A program made the translations under genes and the position numbers. Of a DNA stretch of 33,198 nucleotides, positions 8,085-17,627 are shown piece after piece (the stretch's first letter is position 1; every line of letters begins with the position of its first letter). This stretch comes from JBFLVQ01 sp040758525 (GTDB lineage Bacteria > Acidobacteriota > Blastocatellia > Chloracidobacteriales > JADJPF01): contig JBFLVQ010000025.1 of the NCBI GenBank assembly GCA_040758525.1, forward strand, positions 1-33,198, read 5' to 3'. The notes under the pieces were generated by a model. It was not told where the DNA came from, made no database searches, and saw nothing but the letters and a program-made list of their open reading frames with translations.

Positions 8085-9356
8085 TTGTATCGACGCTTTT
8101 TTATTGAAACGTTGATTCTTTGCCTACTCTTCTCACTAGTCAGCCAGTCTGCATATGCTCAGCAGCCATCGGCGACTCTCAAGGAGAAGGAGGTTAGTAC
8201 ATTAATTGAGCGTGCAGAATTGCATTATAAGCAGGGTGCCACAGCACTTGCAGAGAACGATTTTGCCCGTATGCGTATACACTTTGACCGTGCTGTAGAC
8301 GAGTTATTGATGGCCGGCATAGATATACACTCAGACACACGGTTACGCACCTATTACCGCGAACTAGTTGATAAGATTGTGCTACAGCAACTCTCCGCAA
8401 GTTCAGAAAACGTACTAGGTCTTGGTCAACAGCGCTATGAGGGTTCGCCCACAAAAGATATTTCCCGCTTAACCGATACCGAGTTGGAACAACTAGCTAC
8501 AACTACAGCCAAACAGCCAGAGTTAAAAGTCTCAGATTTCTCCTTCAAGACCGATCTACCGCGCCCTGTTCACCAGTTTATACAATATTTCACTGCTGGT
8601 AAGGGTCGTCGTACAATCGAGACAGGCTTCTTACGTGCCGGTAAGTACCGTTCATATGCTGAGACGGTTTTTCAAGAAGAGGGCGTGCCAACTGATCTGA
8701 TCTGGCTTGCCCAAGTAGAATCGGTCTGGCAACCAGTGGCAACTTCAGTCGCTTCGGCAAGAGGTATTTGGCAATTTATCCCAGCAACTGGCAGTCGCTA
8801 CGGCCTGCGTCAGGATGGTTGGATTGATGAGCGCCTAGATCCAGAAAGATCGACACGTGCTGCCGCTCGTTATCTGCGTTTCCTTGCTGATCACTATGCA
8901 GGTGACTGGTTGCTTGCCATGGCAGCCTACAACTGTGGTGAGAATGGGCTTGATCGTGCGATTGCAAGGTGTGGTTATGCTGACTTCTGGATATTGCGAG
9001 AGCGCGGTTTTATCCCTCAAGAGACCCGCAACTATGTCCCTGCAATTCTTGCTGTGATCGCGATCGCAAAGAATCCTGAGGCCTATGGGTTTCAGCCACA
9101 TGCTGAACAGAGCTGGGAGTTTGAACGTGTTGTAGTGAGTGGTGGTACGACACTACAGACTGCCGCTGCCACACTTAAGGTGCCAGTTGATACAATTACC
9201 AGCCTCAATCCTGAATTGGTTGCTGGTGTCACACCACCAATTGGCCACTCTTTAAGGATTCCCAAGGGTATTGCCCCTGAATTGCTTACAGAACTCACAA
9301 ATCCTACACCTGTTCGTGGCTATAAGACTCGCAATGTTGTCAAGCGCAAGCGATAA
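8085..9356 (+). CDS. MltD-like membrane-bound lytic murein transglycosylase with LysM domain
   Basis: A 423-residue exported murein hydrolase. It has a signal peptide (1-25, ending SAYAQ), a helical stalk region (about 35-150), an SLT lysozyme-like domain (about 185-310) and a C-terminal LysM-like domain (about 348-393) for glycan binding, then a basic tail (KRKR). The catalytic glutamate is E212 in AQVESVWQP. Family motifs SARGIWQFIPATG (224-236) and AMAAYNCGE (278-286) are intact. Lytic transglycosylases cleave the MurNAc-GlcNAc bond to give 1,6-anhydro-MurNAc ends. The start is TTG at 8085, eight bases after AAGAGG. The gene sits behind an unusually structured leader and is closed by a strong terminator, so it is likely a single-gene transcript. 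Confidence 0.92.
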   Translation: MYRRFFIETLILCLLFSLVSQSAYAQQPSATLKEKEVSTLIERAELHYKQGATALAENDFARMRIHFDRAVDELLMAGIDIHSDTRLRTYYRELVDKIVLQQLSASSENVLGLGQQRYEGSPTKDISRLTDTELEQLATTTAKQPELKVSDFSFKTDLPRPVHQFIQYFTAGKGRRTIETGFLRAGKYRSYAETVFQEEGVPTDLIWLAQVESVWQPVATSVASARGIWQFIPATGSRYGLRQDGWIDERLDPERSTRAAARYLRFLADHYAGDWLLAMAAYNCGENGLDRAIARCGYADFWILRERGFIPQETRNYVPAILAVIAIAKNPEAYGFQPHAEQSWEFERVVVSGGTTLQTAAATLKVPVDTITSLNPELVAGVTPPIGHSLRIPKGIAPELLTELTNPTPVRGYKTRNVVKRKR

Positions 9357-9380
9357 CAGGTTAATTAGCAATTCTTAACG

Positions 9381-9416
9381 AATAGGGTGGGCAACATTGC
9401 CTACCCTATTTTATTT
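9381..9416 (+). terminator. Intrinsic terminator of the lytic transglycosylase gene
   Basis: AATAGGGTGGGCA (9381-9393) pairs with TGCCTACCCTATT (9398-9410) over 13 bases, including one G-T pair, around a loop of ACAT. It runs directly into a T-rich tract (TTTTATTT). It may also help end the convergent glycosyltransferase transcript, but the T-tract favours the plus strand. Confidence 0.88.
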
Positions 9417-9438
9417 GCTATAGGCAAGATGGCCTGCT

Positions 9439-10641
9439 TTAGTTGGCAGTAAGGTTATCCATACTTGTTTGAGTAGCCTGCCAGTCTGCTCTACCCAAAA
9501 GTTGTTCATAAAGATTTTCTGTTGCCTGCACCATACGATTGATATCGTAATGAGCAATAAAGCGGCGTGCAGCACTACTCAATTTTGCCCCTAGGTTTGG
9601 CTGCGAAACTATTCTTAGCATTGCTGCCGCCAGTTGTTCACTATCGCCAGGAGGAACCAGTAGACCAGTCTCCTCTGGCTTGATCAATTCCAATGTACCA
9701 CCTACTGCTGTTGCCACTGCCGGCACACCACTGGCCATTGCCTCCATCAGCGCATTAGGCAAACCTTCAGAAAGTGATGGCAAGACAAAGAGCGAGATAA
9801 CAGAAAGCAATGCGGGAATATCAGCACGATAACCGGTAAAGGTGATATGTGCGCCAATACCTAGTTGATCGCATTGTCGTCGCAACTCCTCCTCCCAACC
9901 AGGGAAACTTGTACCAACAATGAGCGCATGTGCATTAGGGAAATATCTAAGCAGCTCTCGAAAAGCGGGTAAGAAGAATTGTATACCTTTAATTGGTTTG
10001 AGATTGGCTACCACACCAATAAGAGGAGAATATCGGTACAGATCGAACTCGCAAAGAATTTTAGTAGTTTGACTAGGTGTAATAACAAAACGTGAGAGGT
10101 CTATACCGTTGGCAATCACATGAATCTTTTCTGGCGCTACATCCTCTTCATCAATAAGCTGAGTCTTAATGCGTACTGCATTGACTAATATACCACTCGA
10201 CTTTTTTGCAATGATCCTTTGTACCAGCTTTAAGGCCGCAGGCGTCAGATCGCCTAGATCGCGTCGGCTAGTGATGATCACAGGAACAGAGGCAAGCATA
10301 CCAGCAAGGGCAACGAAAGTATTGCCCATATTACCGGTCGTATGTAGAACCTGTATTCGATGTCTGTAGAGGAATTTTACTAGTCGGCTCAGTTGATAGA
10401 GCGCATGTGGCTCCCGAAAGCTACGTAGAGGAAATTCTATTAGTGGTATCTGTGCACTGGTAACCTCTTTGAGCAGTGGACCACTAGCGAGTTTACACCC
10501 CAGTACGATTTTGTAACGATTATTATCTAGGCGTTTAGCCAACTCCATCATCTGTTGCTCGGTACCGCCGATCGTGAGGGTCTCAGTAAAAAGCATTATT
10601 GGCAGTTGCCCCTTTGAGTTATCGATATTTCTATTCTTCAT
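9439..10641 (-). CDS. Glycosyltransferase family 4 (GT-B fold)
   Basis: A 400-residue GT-B glycosyltransferase. The N-terminal domain carries the acceptor-side glycine motif TLTIGGTEQQMMELAKRL (21-38). The C-terminal donor domain shows GVVANLKPIKG, HITFTGYRADIPALLS and the EX7E motif E292-GLPNALM-E300, followed by MASGVPAVATAVGGTLELI and GLLVPPGD. Such enzymes transfer a nucleotide-activated sugar in polysaccharide, glycolipid or protein glycosylation pathways; the substrate is unknown. The ATG at 10641 is chosen. A GAGGA lies ten bases upstream, and a GTG six bases earlier (10647) is an alternative. Longer starts give a poor N-terminus. No other glycan gene is adjacent. It lies 195 bases downstream of the kinase gene on the same strand. 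Confidence 0.9.
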   Translation of the reverse strand: MKNRNIDNSKGQLPIMLFTETLTIGGTEQQMMELAKRLDNNRYKIVLGCKLASGPLLKEVTSAQIPLIEFPLRSFREPHALYQLSRLVKFLYRHRIQVLHTTGNMGNTFVALAGMLASVPVIITSRRDLGDLTPAALKLVQRIIAKKSSGILVNAVRIKTQLIDEEDVAPEKIHVIANGIDLSRFVITPSQTTKILCEFDLYRYSPLIGVVANLKPIKGIQFFLPAFRELLRYFPNAHALIVGTSFPGWEEELRRQCDQLGIGAHITFTGYRADIPALLSVISLFVLPSLSEGLPNALMEAMASGVPAVATAVGGTLELIKPEETGLLVPPGDSEQLAAAMLRIVSQPNLGAKLSSAARRFIAHYDINRMVQATENLYEQLLGRADWQATQTSMDNLTAN

Positions 10642-10836
10642 GATCACAACTTCCTCAAAAGTACCCAGTAACAAGTTCGATAACTTACTGCATTATGCAA
10701 GTAGGGCTCCCGCTCCCAAGAGTGCCTATTTGATAGTCAAGGGGGGTGTCAATAAGATAAGCGTGATACCAGATAGACTAGTAAGTTGCCACATTTAGGT
10801 AATCATTTGCCAAATATTTGTGTATCTAGAAGAAGA

Positions 10837-13434
10837 TTATTTGTGGCGACTGCGTAGCCCTACGGGATGATGGGGATTGAGTTTAAGACACTGCTCAAAC
10901 ATACGTTCGGCGCGATCTATCAGGCTGAAGCGCTGGTAGAAAAGGCCAAATTCGGCGTAGTAGTCAGCATTATTAGGCGCTAATTCCAATGTACGATAGA
11001 ACTGTGCTTCTGCAGCTAAGAAACTACCGACTAAGTGGGCAAGCGCACGGGCAAGCTGAAAGTGGTATTCGGCTACCTGAGGCGCCAATTCAGTGGCTCG
11101 CTCAAAAGCCAGCCGCGCCTGTTCATATTGACCCAACTGATAGTTCTCCTGACCGCGTCGCAGCCAATCAGCGGCATCATTAGATACTAGCGGCTTGGCA
11201 GCCAATGAAGCTGAGCGGCTTTCATTAGTTTGGGATTGAGCATCTTTGGCAGCCGCAACACGTGTTGTAGTAGTATCGATTCTGAATTTACCAGAACGTG
11301 AAAGTGTATTGTAGAGGTTACGTTTTTCACGTGTGTCAAGTAGCGAGAAGGCGCTAGCAAGGGCTTGAAAGATCTTCTCTAGGTCGGTGCGTAGACTGAG
11401 ATTGTAGTTAAGTAACTGAGAATGGCGATCGGGATGGAATTTGCGTGCTAGCGTCTTGTAGGCATCGGCTACTTCCATATCACTAGCTTGACGACTGATC
11501 TCCAATATACCATAGGCATCCGTATTCTCTATGCTATGCAATTTACTCTCTACTTCATAGCAGAAGGCAGCAGCAGTAGAGAAATCAAAATCTTGTGGAA
11601 GTGGATCAGGGCTGGTCAATACATTTCCTACTGGCATACTCTGCGCTAATTCACCACTAACAATCTCACCTGTCTGTTCTAGCATGCCGATCGCAAGCAG
11701 GCCGCAGACTGTGCGTAGCGTCTCATCTTCGGGTAGACCACCATATGAGAGTAACTCTTCGATCGACATAGCTGAATCTATACGCGAAGCAACAAAGGCT
11801 TCGCGTGGGTAGAGCTTGACCGTCTGGTAAAGCACAAGCGGATCTGCAGTAGTACGAAATCGCTGTTTGAAATCGCCTAGCCAAAGCTTAATCAGTTCTA
11901 AATTCTCTAGCCGCCTTATACCTTCAAAGATAATATCAGCAGTCGAGAAGGGCATCTTGATCGCTTCTGGTGGAGGAGCACACTGGTTAAAGATATAATT
12001 GCCTTCAATCCATTCAAAGGTTGAGTAGACAAGGTTCGAGACATGCTCAATCACTAATGGAGTAAGCTCCTCAATCGAAATAATACCTAATTGTAAAAGC
12101 ACTGTACCCATACGTTGACCAGTCTCGTCAACACACTGTGTTGCTCGTTCATACTCTGCCATAGTGAGACGCCCACGTTTTAGTAACTGCTCACTGAGGC
12201 GTTCTTCTTTAAGCGAGCTAGTAGCAAAAACAATTGCGCCTTGATCAAATTGGATTGTCTTAGTCACACCATTGTATGTACAGGAGAGCAGTCCTGAGAC
12301 ACGACTTTGGCTACAACGTGAAAGTAGCAAGGGTACTGGTACACGCTGGAATGTACCAGCATTGATATCTACATCTCCTTTTAACGCAGTAATGATGTCG
12401 ATAACAGTCAGACGCGATATCTCGCGTCCACGTTTAAGTCCAGTGCTTGAGTCTGAATTGGCGATTGCTGTTATTGTGGCATCGTCGGCACTAACCGGCT
12501 GTACTGGTGTACTACCACCCGTTACGACTGGTGGCACTGCCGCTAACTCTCTTAACCAACGTGCTAGCTCTGCTGCACTTCCTAAGCGACGATTGGGATC
12601 CAACACCAGCAGTTCATTAATGAGGTCGCAGAAAGGACGACTCACGGCGGCGTGTGATGTCCATTCAATACGTTGTTTGGTCTTGTTGGTAAGCTGTGAA
12701 GGATGTCGCCCCGTGAGTAATCGCACTACCGTGGCGCCGGCAGCATATAGGTCGCTCTGTGGCACTGGTTGACCCATAATCTGTTCTGGTGGTGCATAAC
12801 CTGGTGAGCCAATCAGGGTCTGACCATGACCTTCAGGATTGGCAGCACGGCAGACGGCGCCAAAATCTATTAGCAGCAGTCTGCCATCAGTATGTCGCAT
12901 CAAATTTTGCGGCTTAATATCGCGATGTACAATAGGCGGTTGTTGCGAGTGCAAATAACGTAATATCTCGGCCAATTCAGCAAGTAGTTGACGCGCCTCT
13001 TTTTCGGCGTAGTTCTCCTTACGTTGCTCAACCATCTCGGCAAGTGTACGGCCAGGGATATATTCTTGCAGTAGATAGGAGTAGCCGTCCTGTATGAAAT
13101 AGGCGTAGAGCTTGGGTATGCCAGGATGATTAAGGTTAAGCAGTGTCTGCGCCTCACGTTTGAAGAGTCGTTCTGCCGTCTCTTTGCGCGGACCGGTATC
13201 AGGTTCATCGTTTTCGATCGAGATAGGCCGCAGTTCCTTCAGTATACGGATCTCATCAAAACAGTCCTGGTCGTTCACCATATAGGTGGCGCCAAATCCG
13301 CCGCGGCTGACCATCTCCTTAACCAGGTAGCGATCACGCAACAGTCGTCCCACCAATAGCGAGTTACAAGTAATACAACGGCCTTCCGCACCAGCGTTCG
13401 GTTGCGCACAACGCCGATTGGAACAAACCGACAT
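10837..13434 (-). CDS. Ser/Thr protein kinase with zinc ribbon, DUF4388, J domain and TPRs
   Basis: An 865-residue multidomain kinase. Domains in order: an N-terminal zinc ribbon (C4, C9, C20, C23); a Hanks-type kinase (about 36-300) with GGFGATY (45-51), likely ATP lysine K66, HRDIKPQN with D172, DFG at 190-192 and the APPE loop end at 214-217; a DUF4388/PATAN domain (about 345-485); a J domain with HPD at 667-669 (about 637-712); and TPRs (about 753-860). Catalytic residues are all present, so activity is likely. A J domain implies recruitment of an Hsp70-type chaperone, though no DnaK is nearby. There is no membrane span. The ATG at 13434 follows GAGGAGA by about eight bases; an in-frame TTG five codons upstream overlaps that site. 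It is divergent from the PP2C phosphatase, which probably opposes it. Confidence 0.93.
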   Translation of the reverse strand: MSVCSNRRCAQPNAGAEGRCITCNSLLVGRLLRDRYLVKEMVSRGGFGATYMVNDQDCFDEIRILKELRPISIENDEPDTGPRKETAERLFKREAQTLLNLNHPGIPKLYAYFIQDGYSYLLQEYIPGRTLAEMVEQRKENYAEKEARQLLAELAEILRYLHSQQPPIVHRDIKPQNLMRHTDGRLLLIDFGAVCRAANPEGHGQTLIGSPGYAPPEQIMGQPVPQSDLYAAGATVVRLLTGRHPSQLTNKTKQRIEWTSHAAVSRPFCDLINELLVLDPNRRLGSAAELARWLRELAAVPPVVTGGSTPVQPVSADDATITAIANSDSSTGLKRGREISRLTVIDIITALKGDVDINAGTFQRVPVPLLLSRCSQSRVSGLLSCTYNGVTKTIQFDQGAIVFATSSLKEERLSEQLLKRGRLTMAEYERATQCVDETGQRMGTVLLQLGIISIEELTPLVIEHVSNLVYSTFEWIEGNYIFNQCAPPPEAIKMPFSTADIIFEGIRRLENLELIKLWLGDFKQRFRTTADPLVLYQTVKLYPREAFVASRIDSAMSIEELLSYGGLPEDETLRTVCGLLAIGMLEQTGEIVSGELAQSMPVGNVLTSPDPLPQDFDFSTAAAFCYEVESKLHSIENTDAYGILEISRQASDMEVADAYKTLARKFHPDRHSQLLNYNLSLRTDLEKIFQALASAFSLLDTREKRNLYNTLSRSGKFRIDTTTTRVAAAKDAQSQTNESRSASLAAKPLVSNDAADWLRRGQENYQLGQYEQARLAFERATELAPQVAEYHFQLARALAHLVGSFLAAEAQFYRTLELAPNNADYYAEFGLFYQRFSLIDRAERMFEQCLKLNPHHPVGLRSRHK

Positions 13435-13642
13435 AGCGACTCTCCTCAATAAGCAGCCGACAAAATATAGGTCTATTTCCTCAAAATATCACTAAGATAA
13501 CACAAATGCCTAATAAATTTTTCTTTGCTTACGAGCAAAGATGCTAGGGTAGCACGGTTTCGCGGCGGAGCGGTTTTAGGCTAGAATTTTTCTTGATAAG
13601 AATTATATTCTATCCGGTGGCGTAACATAGGGTGCTAATTAT

Positions 13643-15019
13643 ATGGGTTTTATTACCAGCACAATTGTAGGGATGACCGATAGAGGGCTTGTGCGCGAGC
13701 AGAACGAAGACTGCTTTATCATTGGTTATCCACGTACTGGGCAAGTATTAGCCAGTAAATGCCGTGTTACCTTGCCACTGGAAGCTAATAGTCTATTACT
13801 AGTAATATCAGACGGCATGGGGGGAGCATTGGCTGGCGAGGTAGCAAGCCATTTAACCGTCGATACGATTCGCCGTGAATTAACCCGCCTACCCAGTATT
13901 CTCTCCTCGTTTAGCCGTTTGGAGGCAGCGATCGAAGCCGCCAATCTGGCCGTTTGGCGCCAACAAAAAGAAGATCCACGTATGCGTGGTATGGGCGCTA
14001 CTGTCACTGCCTTATTGGTTGAGCGCGACCTGGTCTATATCTCAGAAATTGGTGATAGCCGCGCCTACATTCTACGTGATCGGCGTATCAAGCAGATCAC
14101 CAGCGATCAGACAATGTATCAAGCACTACTTGACTCCGGTTCGATCAGTCCTGCGGCAGCCCAGCGCGGTATACACCGCAATGTACTATTGCAGGCAATA
14201 GGCCAGGAGGAATACCTACAGGTCGCTTGCCGCTCAATGGAATTACATTCCGGCGATCTCTTCCTGCTCTGCTCTGATGGTCTTTATAGTAAGTTGAAAG
14301 AGGATGAGATACAGACAATTATTGCTAATGGTGTATCGCTTGAGGCAGCCGCGCAACAATTGATTGAGTTGGCCAAGGCACGTGGAGGAGAAGATAATAT
14401 CACCGTGATATTGGCACAGTTTGATGGCGATTGTCTAAAACAGTATAACGCAGGCGAGACCCTGACACGTTCGATCAAGGTGATTACCCGCTTCAACCCC
14501 CAACAAGAGACTATCCCGCGCCCACTACGTCAGATACGATCAGCCAGCTACCAAGATTGGGTGGCGACTGCGGTAGTCGATTACTTTGCCGACACCGATG
14601 AGCAACGTATGGCGCTGGCAGGGTTGGGCCGATATGGCGATTATATTCTTTTTCGTAAAGGGGATCGGCTGGTCTTTCAGGGAGAGCGCCCTCCCGATAC
14701 CCATTATCACTACTGGTTGGTATCAGGACGATATCGTGTTGAGGTGACCCCACCAGAAGGTCCTGCCAAGACGGTGGCACTTATTGTCTCTCCTACCGAT
14801 ACCCGCACCAATGAAACGATTGCAGATGGTAATGAGACAGTTCCTGTCAAGCGACAGTTCTTTACTGCCTCAGTAGCAATGCTCAATAACGCGCAACGCA
14901 ATGCTACGATATGGTGTGAAGATGATGAGAATATCGCCATACGTGTACCACTAGCGATCTACCAGCAAGTGGCAGCCATTCTTGGCGAGCGTTTCCTTAA
15001 TGCCGTACGCCATTCTTAA
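13643..15019 (+). CDS. PP2C-family Ser/Thr phosphatase fused to a CNB-like domain
   Basis: A 458-residue protein. Residues 5-262 form a bacterial PP2C (PPM) phosphatase domain with QNEDC (20-24), metal-binding D57 in SDGMGG, GDSRAY (138-143), SDGL (211-214) and EDN (250-252). All the metal-site aspartates I expect are present, so it should dephosphorylate Ser/Thr phosphoproteins. Residues about 325-455 resemble a cyclic-nucleotide-binding (Crp-like) beta barrel: KGDRLVFQGE, then WLVSGRYRVEV, and later SVAMLNNAQRNATIW. In that domain the GE of the phosphate cassette is missing although an R (419) remains, so cyclic nucleotide binding is doubtful. It is divergent from the Ser/Thr kinase with a 208-base shared region, which suggests a kinase/phosphatase pair. 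Confidence 0.92.
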   Translation: MGFITSTIVGMTDRGLVREQNEDCFIIGYPRTGQVLASKCRVTLPLEANSLLLVISDGMGGALAGEVASHLTVDTIRRELTRLPSILSSFSRLEAAIEAANLAVWRQQKEDPRMRGMGATVTALLVERDLVYISEIGDSRAYILRDRRIKQITSDQTMYQALLDSGSISPAAAQRGIHRNVLLQAIGQEEYLQVACRSMELHSGDLFLLCSDGLYSKLKEDEIQTIIANGVSLEAAAQQLIELAKARGGEDNITVILAQFDGDCLKQYNAGETLTRSIKVITRFNPQQETIPRPLRQIRSASYQDWVATAVVDYFADTDEQRMALAGLGRYGDYILFRKGDRLVFQGERPPDTHYHYWLVSGRYRVEVTPPEGPAKTVALIVSPTDTRTNETIADGNETVPVKRQFFTASVAMLNNAQRNATIWCEDDENIAIRVPLAIYQQVAAILGERFLNAVRHS

Positions 15020-15025
15020 CCTCGT

Positions 15026-16954
15026 TTACCATAACTGACAATGCTTTGAGAGTTGCTTGGTATCCAGTACTTGAGCAACCGTCTCTAGTAGTTTATCAGC
15101 CGTATAGGGTTTAGTTAAAAATGCTTGTATATTGGTATCTGGGACAGTTTTGGTACTTGCCATAAACCCACTGCCAGAGATTATTTTCACGGTTGGATCG
15201 ATCTTGTGAAGTATCTTGGCAGTAGCCGGACCATCCAGATTAGGCATCATCATATCCATTAAGACAAGTTTTATTCTATCTTTGTTGGTAACATAGAGCG
15301 CTACTGCTTCTGTGCCATCTTTAGCCGTCACTACCTGATAACCATAGGCTTCTAGGGTAGCTTTAGTAATCTCGCAGATCGATGCCTCATCATCTACCAC
15401 AAGAATCATCTCGCCATGGCCAGCAAGGGGCTGTAGTTGTTCGCTAGTTACTTTGGTCGATTCTATTGTGCTAGAGACAGGCAGATAGATAGTAAACTTT
15501 GTGCCTTTGCCACTCTCAGAATAGACATTGATAAAACCTCCATGACTTTTCACTATCGCTAGCGAGGTAGATAGTCCAAGCCCTGTACCCTTATCTATCT
15601 CTTTAGTGGTAAAGAATGGCTCGAAGATGCTATTGATAACTTCTGCAGGAATTCCTATTCCTGTATCCATTATTGTAATCAAGATAAATTTGCCGGGGAT
15701 AGCCTCCCTATTCATACTGACATAATGCTCATCAATAAGAGTATTTTCTGCTTTGATCTGAATTTCGCCACCCTGTGGCATTGCATCACGGGCATTTACA
15801 CAGATGTTCATCAATACTTGATAGATCTGTGTAGCATTGCCAGTTAATGTCCATAGATCTTTGGCAACCAGGGCTTTGATGTTGATCGATTTGGGGAAAG
15901 TTTCAGACATCATCCTCTGTATGTCCATTATCAGATGACCAACATTAAGTTCGACATAGTTACCATCCATACCTCTGGCAAAAGATAGTATTTGCCTGAC
16001 CAAGTCAGCGCCTCGTTGCGCGCTCTCTTCAATGGTAGTAATCACACGTCGGCCGCGCTCATTAGTTAATTGCCCACGTAGCACCTGTGATCCCATCAAG
16101 ATTGGTGCCAGCACATTGTTGAGATCGTGCGCGATACCACCTGCCAATATTCCTATACTCTCCATACGCTGAGCGCGCAGAAACTGGGCTTCTAATGCTT
16201 TCTTCTCTGTAATATCGGTACTGACAGAAAGTACCGATTGGGGAATGCCATTACGGTCACGCAATAGTATCAGATGACTATCTACAATTATTTTATGACC
16301 ATTTTGTGACACTTCAGGCAGCTCGCCGGTCCACTCTCCTGCTTGCTTGACACTGTGCCAGGCTGCTATTGCAGGCTGGGTATCTTCTTGATAGAGAATC
16401 TCCATAATATTCTTACCGATCACCTCTGCCGCTGGCCAACCATATAAACGTTCAGCGCCCTTATTCCAAAACAGGATTCGATTCTCAAGATCTCGCACCA
16501 GAATCGCATTTGGAACAATATCTAATAAGGCTACCTGCTCATGTAATCGCTCTTCTGCTTGCTTACGTTTGATATGCTCTTCAGCTTCACGCAATGCTCG
16601 CTGTATTGCCGGCGCAAGCTTTGATAAGCGATGCTTAAGAACATAATCGGTCGCGCCCTGTTTGAGCAGCTCGATAGCTGCCTCTTCCCCTATGGTTCCA
16701 GAGATGTATATAAACGGTGTATCAGGCCATTTTTGTCGTGCAATCTGTAGTACTGATAGGTCGTCAAAAGATGGTAGCAAGTAATCAGAGAGTAGTAAGT
16801 CAAAGCTGCTCTGTTCTAGTGCGCTAATAAACGCTTCGCGTGTATCGGTATGCACTAGATCACAAATGATCCCTTCTGTCATTAACACTCCCTTAACAAG
16901 TTCTGCATCATTAGGGTCATCCTCAAGATAAAGAATACGTAAGGGTGACTTCAT
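15026..16954 (-). CDS. Hybrid histidine kinase with N- and C-terminal receivers (REC-PAS-HisKA-HATPase-REC)
   Basis: A 642-residue soluble protein. The N-terminal receiver (5-120) has acidic E11/D12/D13, phosphoacceptor D57 in LSDYLLPS and K107. A PAS domain follows (about 138-255). HisKA has H276 in GGIAHDLNNVLAPIL; the ATPase has N387, D430 in IMDTGIG and GTGLGLS (456-462). The C-terminal receiver has D521/D522, phosphoacceptor D567 in LMDMMMPN and K615. The input receiver implies it is controlled by another kinase, then relays to its own C-terminal receiver. The ATG at 16954 follows AAGGAG by six bases; an ATG at 16975 in the same frame overlaps no good site. The start lies inside the 3' end of an upstream membrane-protein fragment, so the two may be translationally coupled. 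Confidence 0.93.
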   Translation of the reverse strand: MKSPLRILYLEDDPNDAELVKGVLMTEGIICDLVHTDTREAFISALEQSSFDLLLSDYLLPSFDDLSVLQIARQKWPDTPFIYISGTIGEEAAIELLKQGATDYVLKHRLSKLAPAIQRALREAEEHIKRKQAEERLHEQVALLDIVPNAILVRDLENRILFWNKGAERLYGWPAAEVIGKNIMEILYQEDTQPAIAAWHSVKQAGEWTGELPEVSQNGHKIIVDSHLILLRDRNGIPQSVLSVSTDITEKKALEAQFLRAQRMESIGILAGGIAHDLNNVLAPILMGSQVLRGQLTNERGRRVITTIEESAQRGADLVRQILSFARGMDGNYVELNVGHLIMDIQRMMSETFPKSINIKALVAKDLWTLTGNATQIYQVLMNICVNARDAMPQGGEIQIKAENTLIDEHYVSMNREAIPGKFILITIMDTGIGIPAEVINSIFEPFFTTKEIDKGTGLGLSTSLAIVKSHGGFINVYSESGKGTKFTIYLPVSSTIESTKVTSEQLQPLAGHGEMILVVDDEASICEITKATLEAYGYQVVTAKDGTEAVALYVTNKDRIKLVLMDMMMPNLDGPATAKILHKIDPTVKIISGSGFMASTKTVPDTNIQAFLTKPYTADKLLETVAQVLDTKQLSKHCQLW

Positions 16955-17351
16955 AGAACTCTCCTTGTTCACCATAGTAAACTTGCTTTGGCCTTACTGG
17001 TTTTACTTGCAGTAACCAGAGTGAGAGGCTAGACAGTAGAAAGGCGAAAGCGGTATGGGCTTTCATTGTCACTAGATCAGCTAAAACTCGTTTGAGTGTC
17101 TCTATATCTAACAGCCAGCCTAGTAATGCTAGTATGCTAACAAAGATAATAAAAATACTGGCAGGGTGTGAAAAAGATTTGGCAGGAGTTTCATTGACAC
17201 CTCCCCCTTGACGCTCGCCCAAAGTCTGCAGACTAGGACTATCTACGCCAAATAGAACCACCCGGGCATCCTGGACAATCTCTTTAAGCCTGGCTTCGCT
17301 GTGCCCTACTGATTTTGTCTCTTCCTTGCTGGCGACATTGCTAATAGTCAC
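16923..17351 (-). pseudogene. Truncated membrane N-terminus of a sensor kinase (possible remnant)
   Basis: A 142-codon ORF whose residues about 63-115 form two membrane spans in a pattern (ASIFIIFVSILALLGWLLDI, then LVTMKAHTAFAFLLSSLSLW) that I associate with the membrane input region of large PAS/GAF histidine kinases. In those proteins the pattern is normally followed by further spans and signalling domains. Here the frame ends 20-odd residues later inside the start of the next kinase, in a different frame. The GTG start at 17351 is immediately preceded by a G-run with no proper spacing, so translation start is uncertain. It may be a decayed fusion remnant, or a short membrane protein co-translated with the hybrid kinase. 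I favour a remnant, with moderate confidence. Confidence 0.5.
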
Positions 17352-17561
17352 CCCCCAACCAGCAAAGTCTATATTTGCGTGTGATCAGTAGCACGCTTGC
17401 TTAAAATCTTCTTCCTGCATTATATAAACAACGACAAATAAATCAAACCGTATTTTAGTCTTGATTAAAATTAAATTTATTGTCAGTTTTCGCGCAGCAA
17501 GACAATTGTATCGGCATAAGTGTGCTGGTAGCGGCTATGGTTGGCTCAGGCAACCTAGCTT

Positions 17562-17573
17562 GGCTAGCTAGCC
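17562..17573. promoter_or_regulatory. 12-base perfect palindrome upstream of VWA gene
   Basis: GGCTAGCTAGCC is a perfect palindrome 54 bases before the VWA start. The overlapping CTAGC-TTG-GCTAG can form an alternative hairpin. It could be an operator, but there is no matching site elsewhere that I noticed. Confidence 0.25.
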
Positions 17574-17627
17574 TCTAATGGTTTCCAATATCAGCTCTAA
17601 CCCTAAATACAGAGAGGCAAGATAGAT

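Noticed and set aside
10574..10798. A 74-codon plus-strand ORF over the glycosyltransferase start
   Set aside because: It overlaps a real gene, has no motif and no credible ribosome-binding site.
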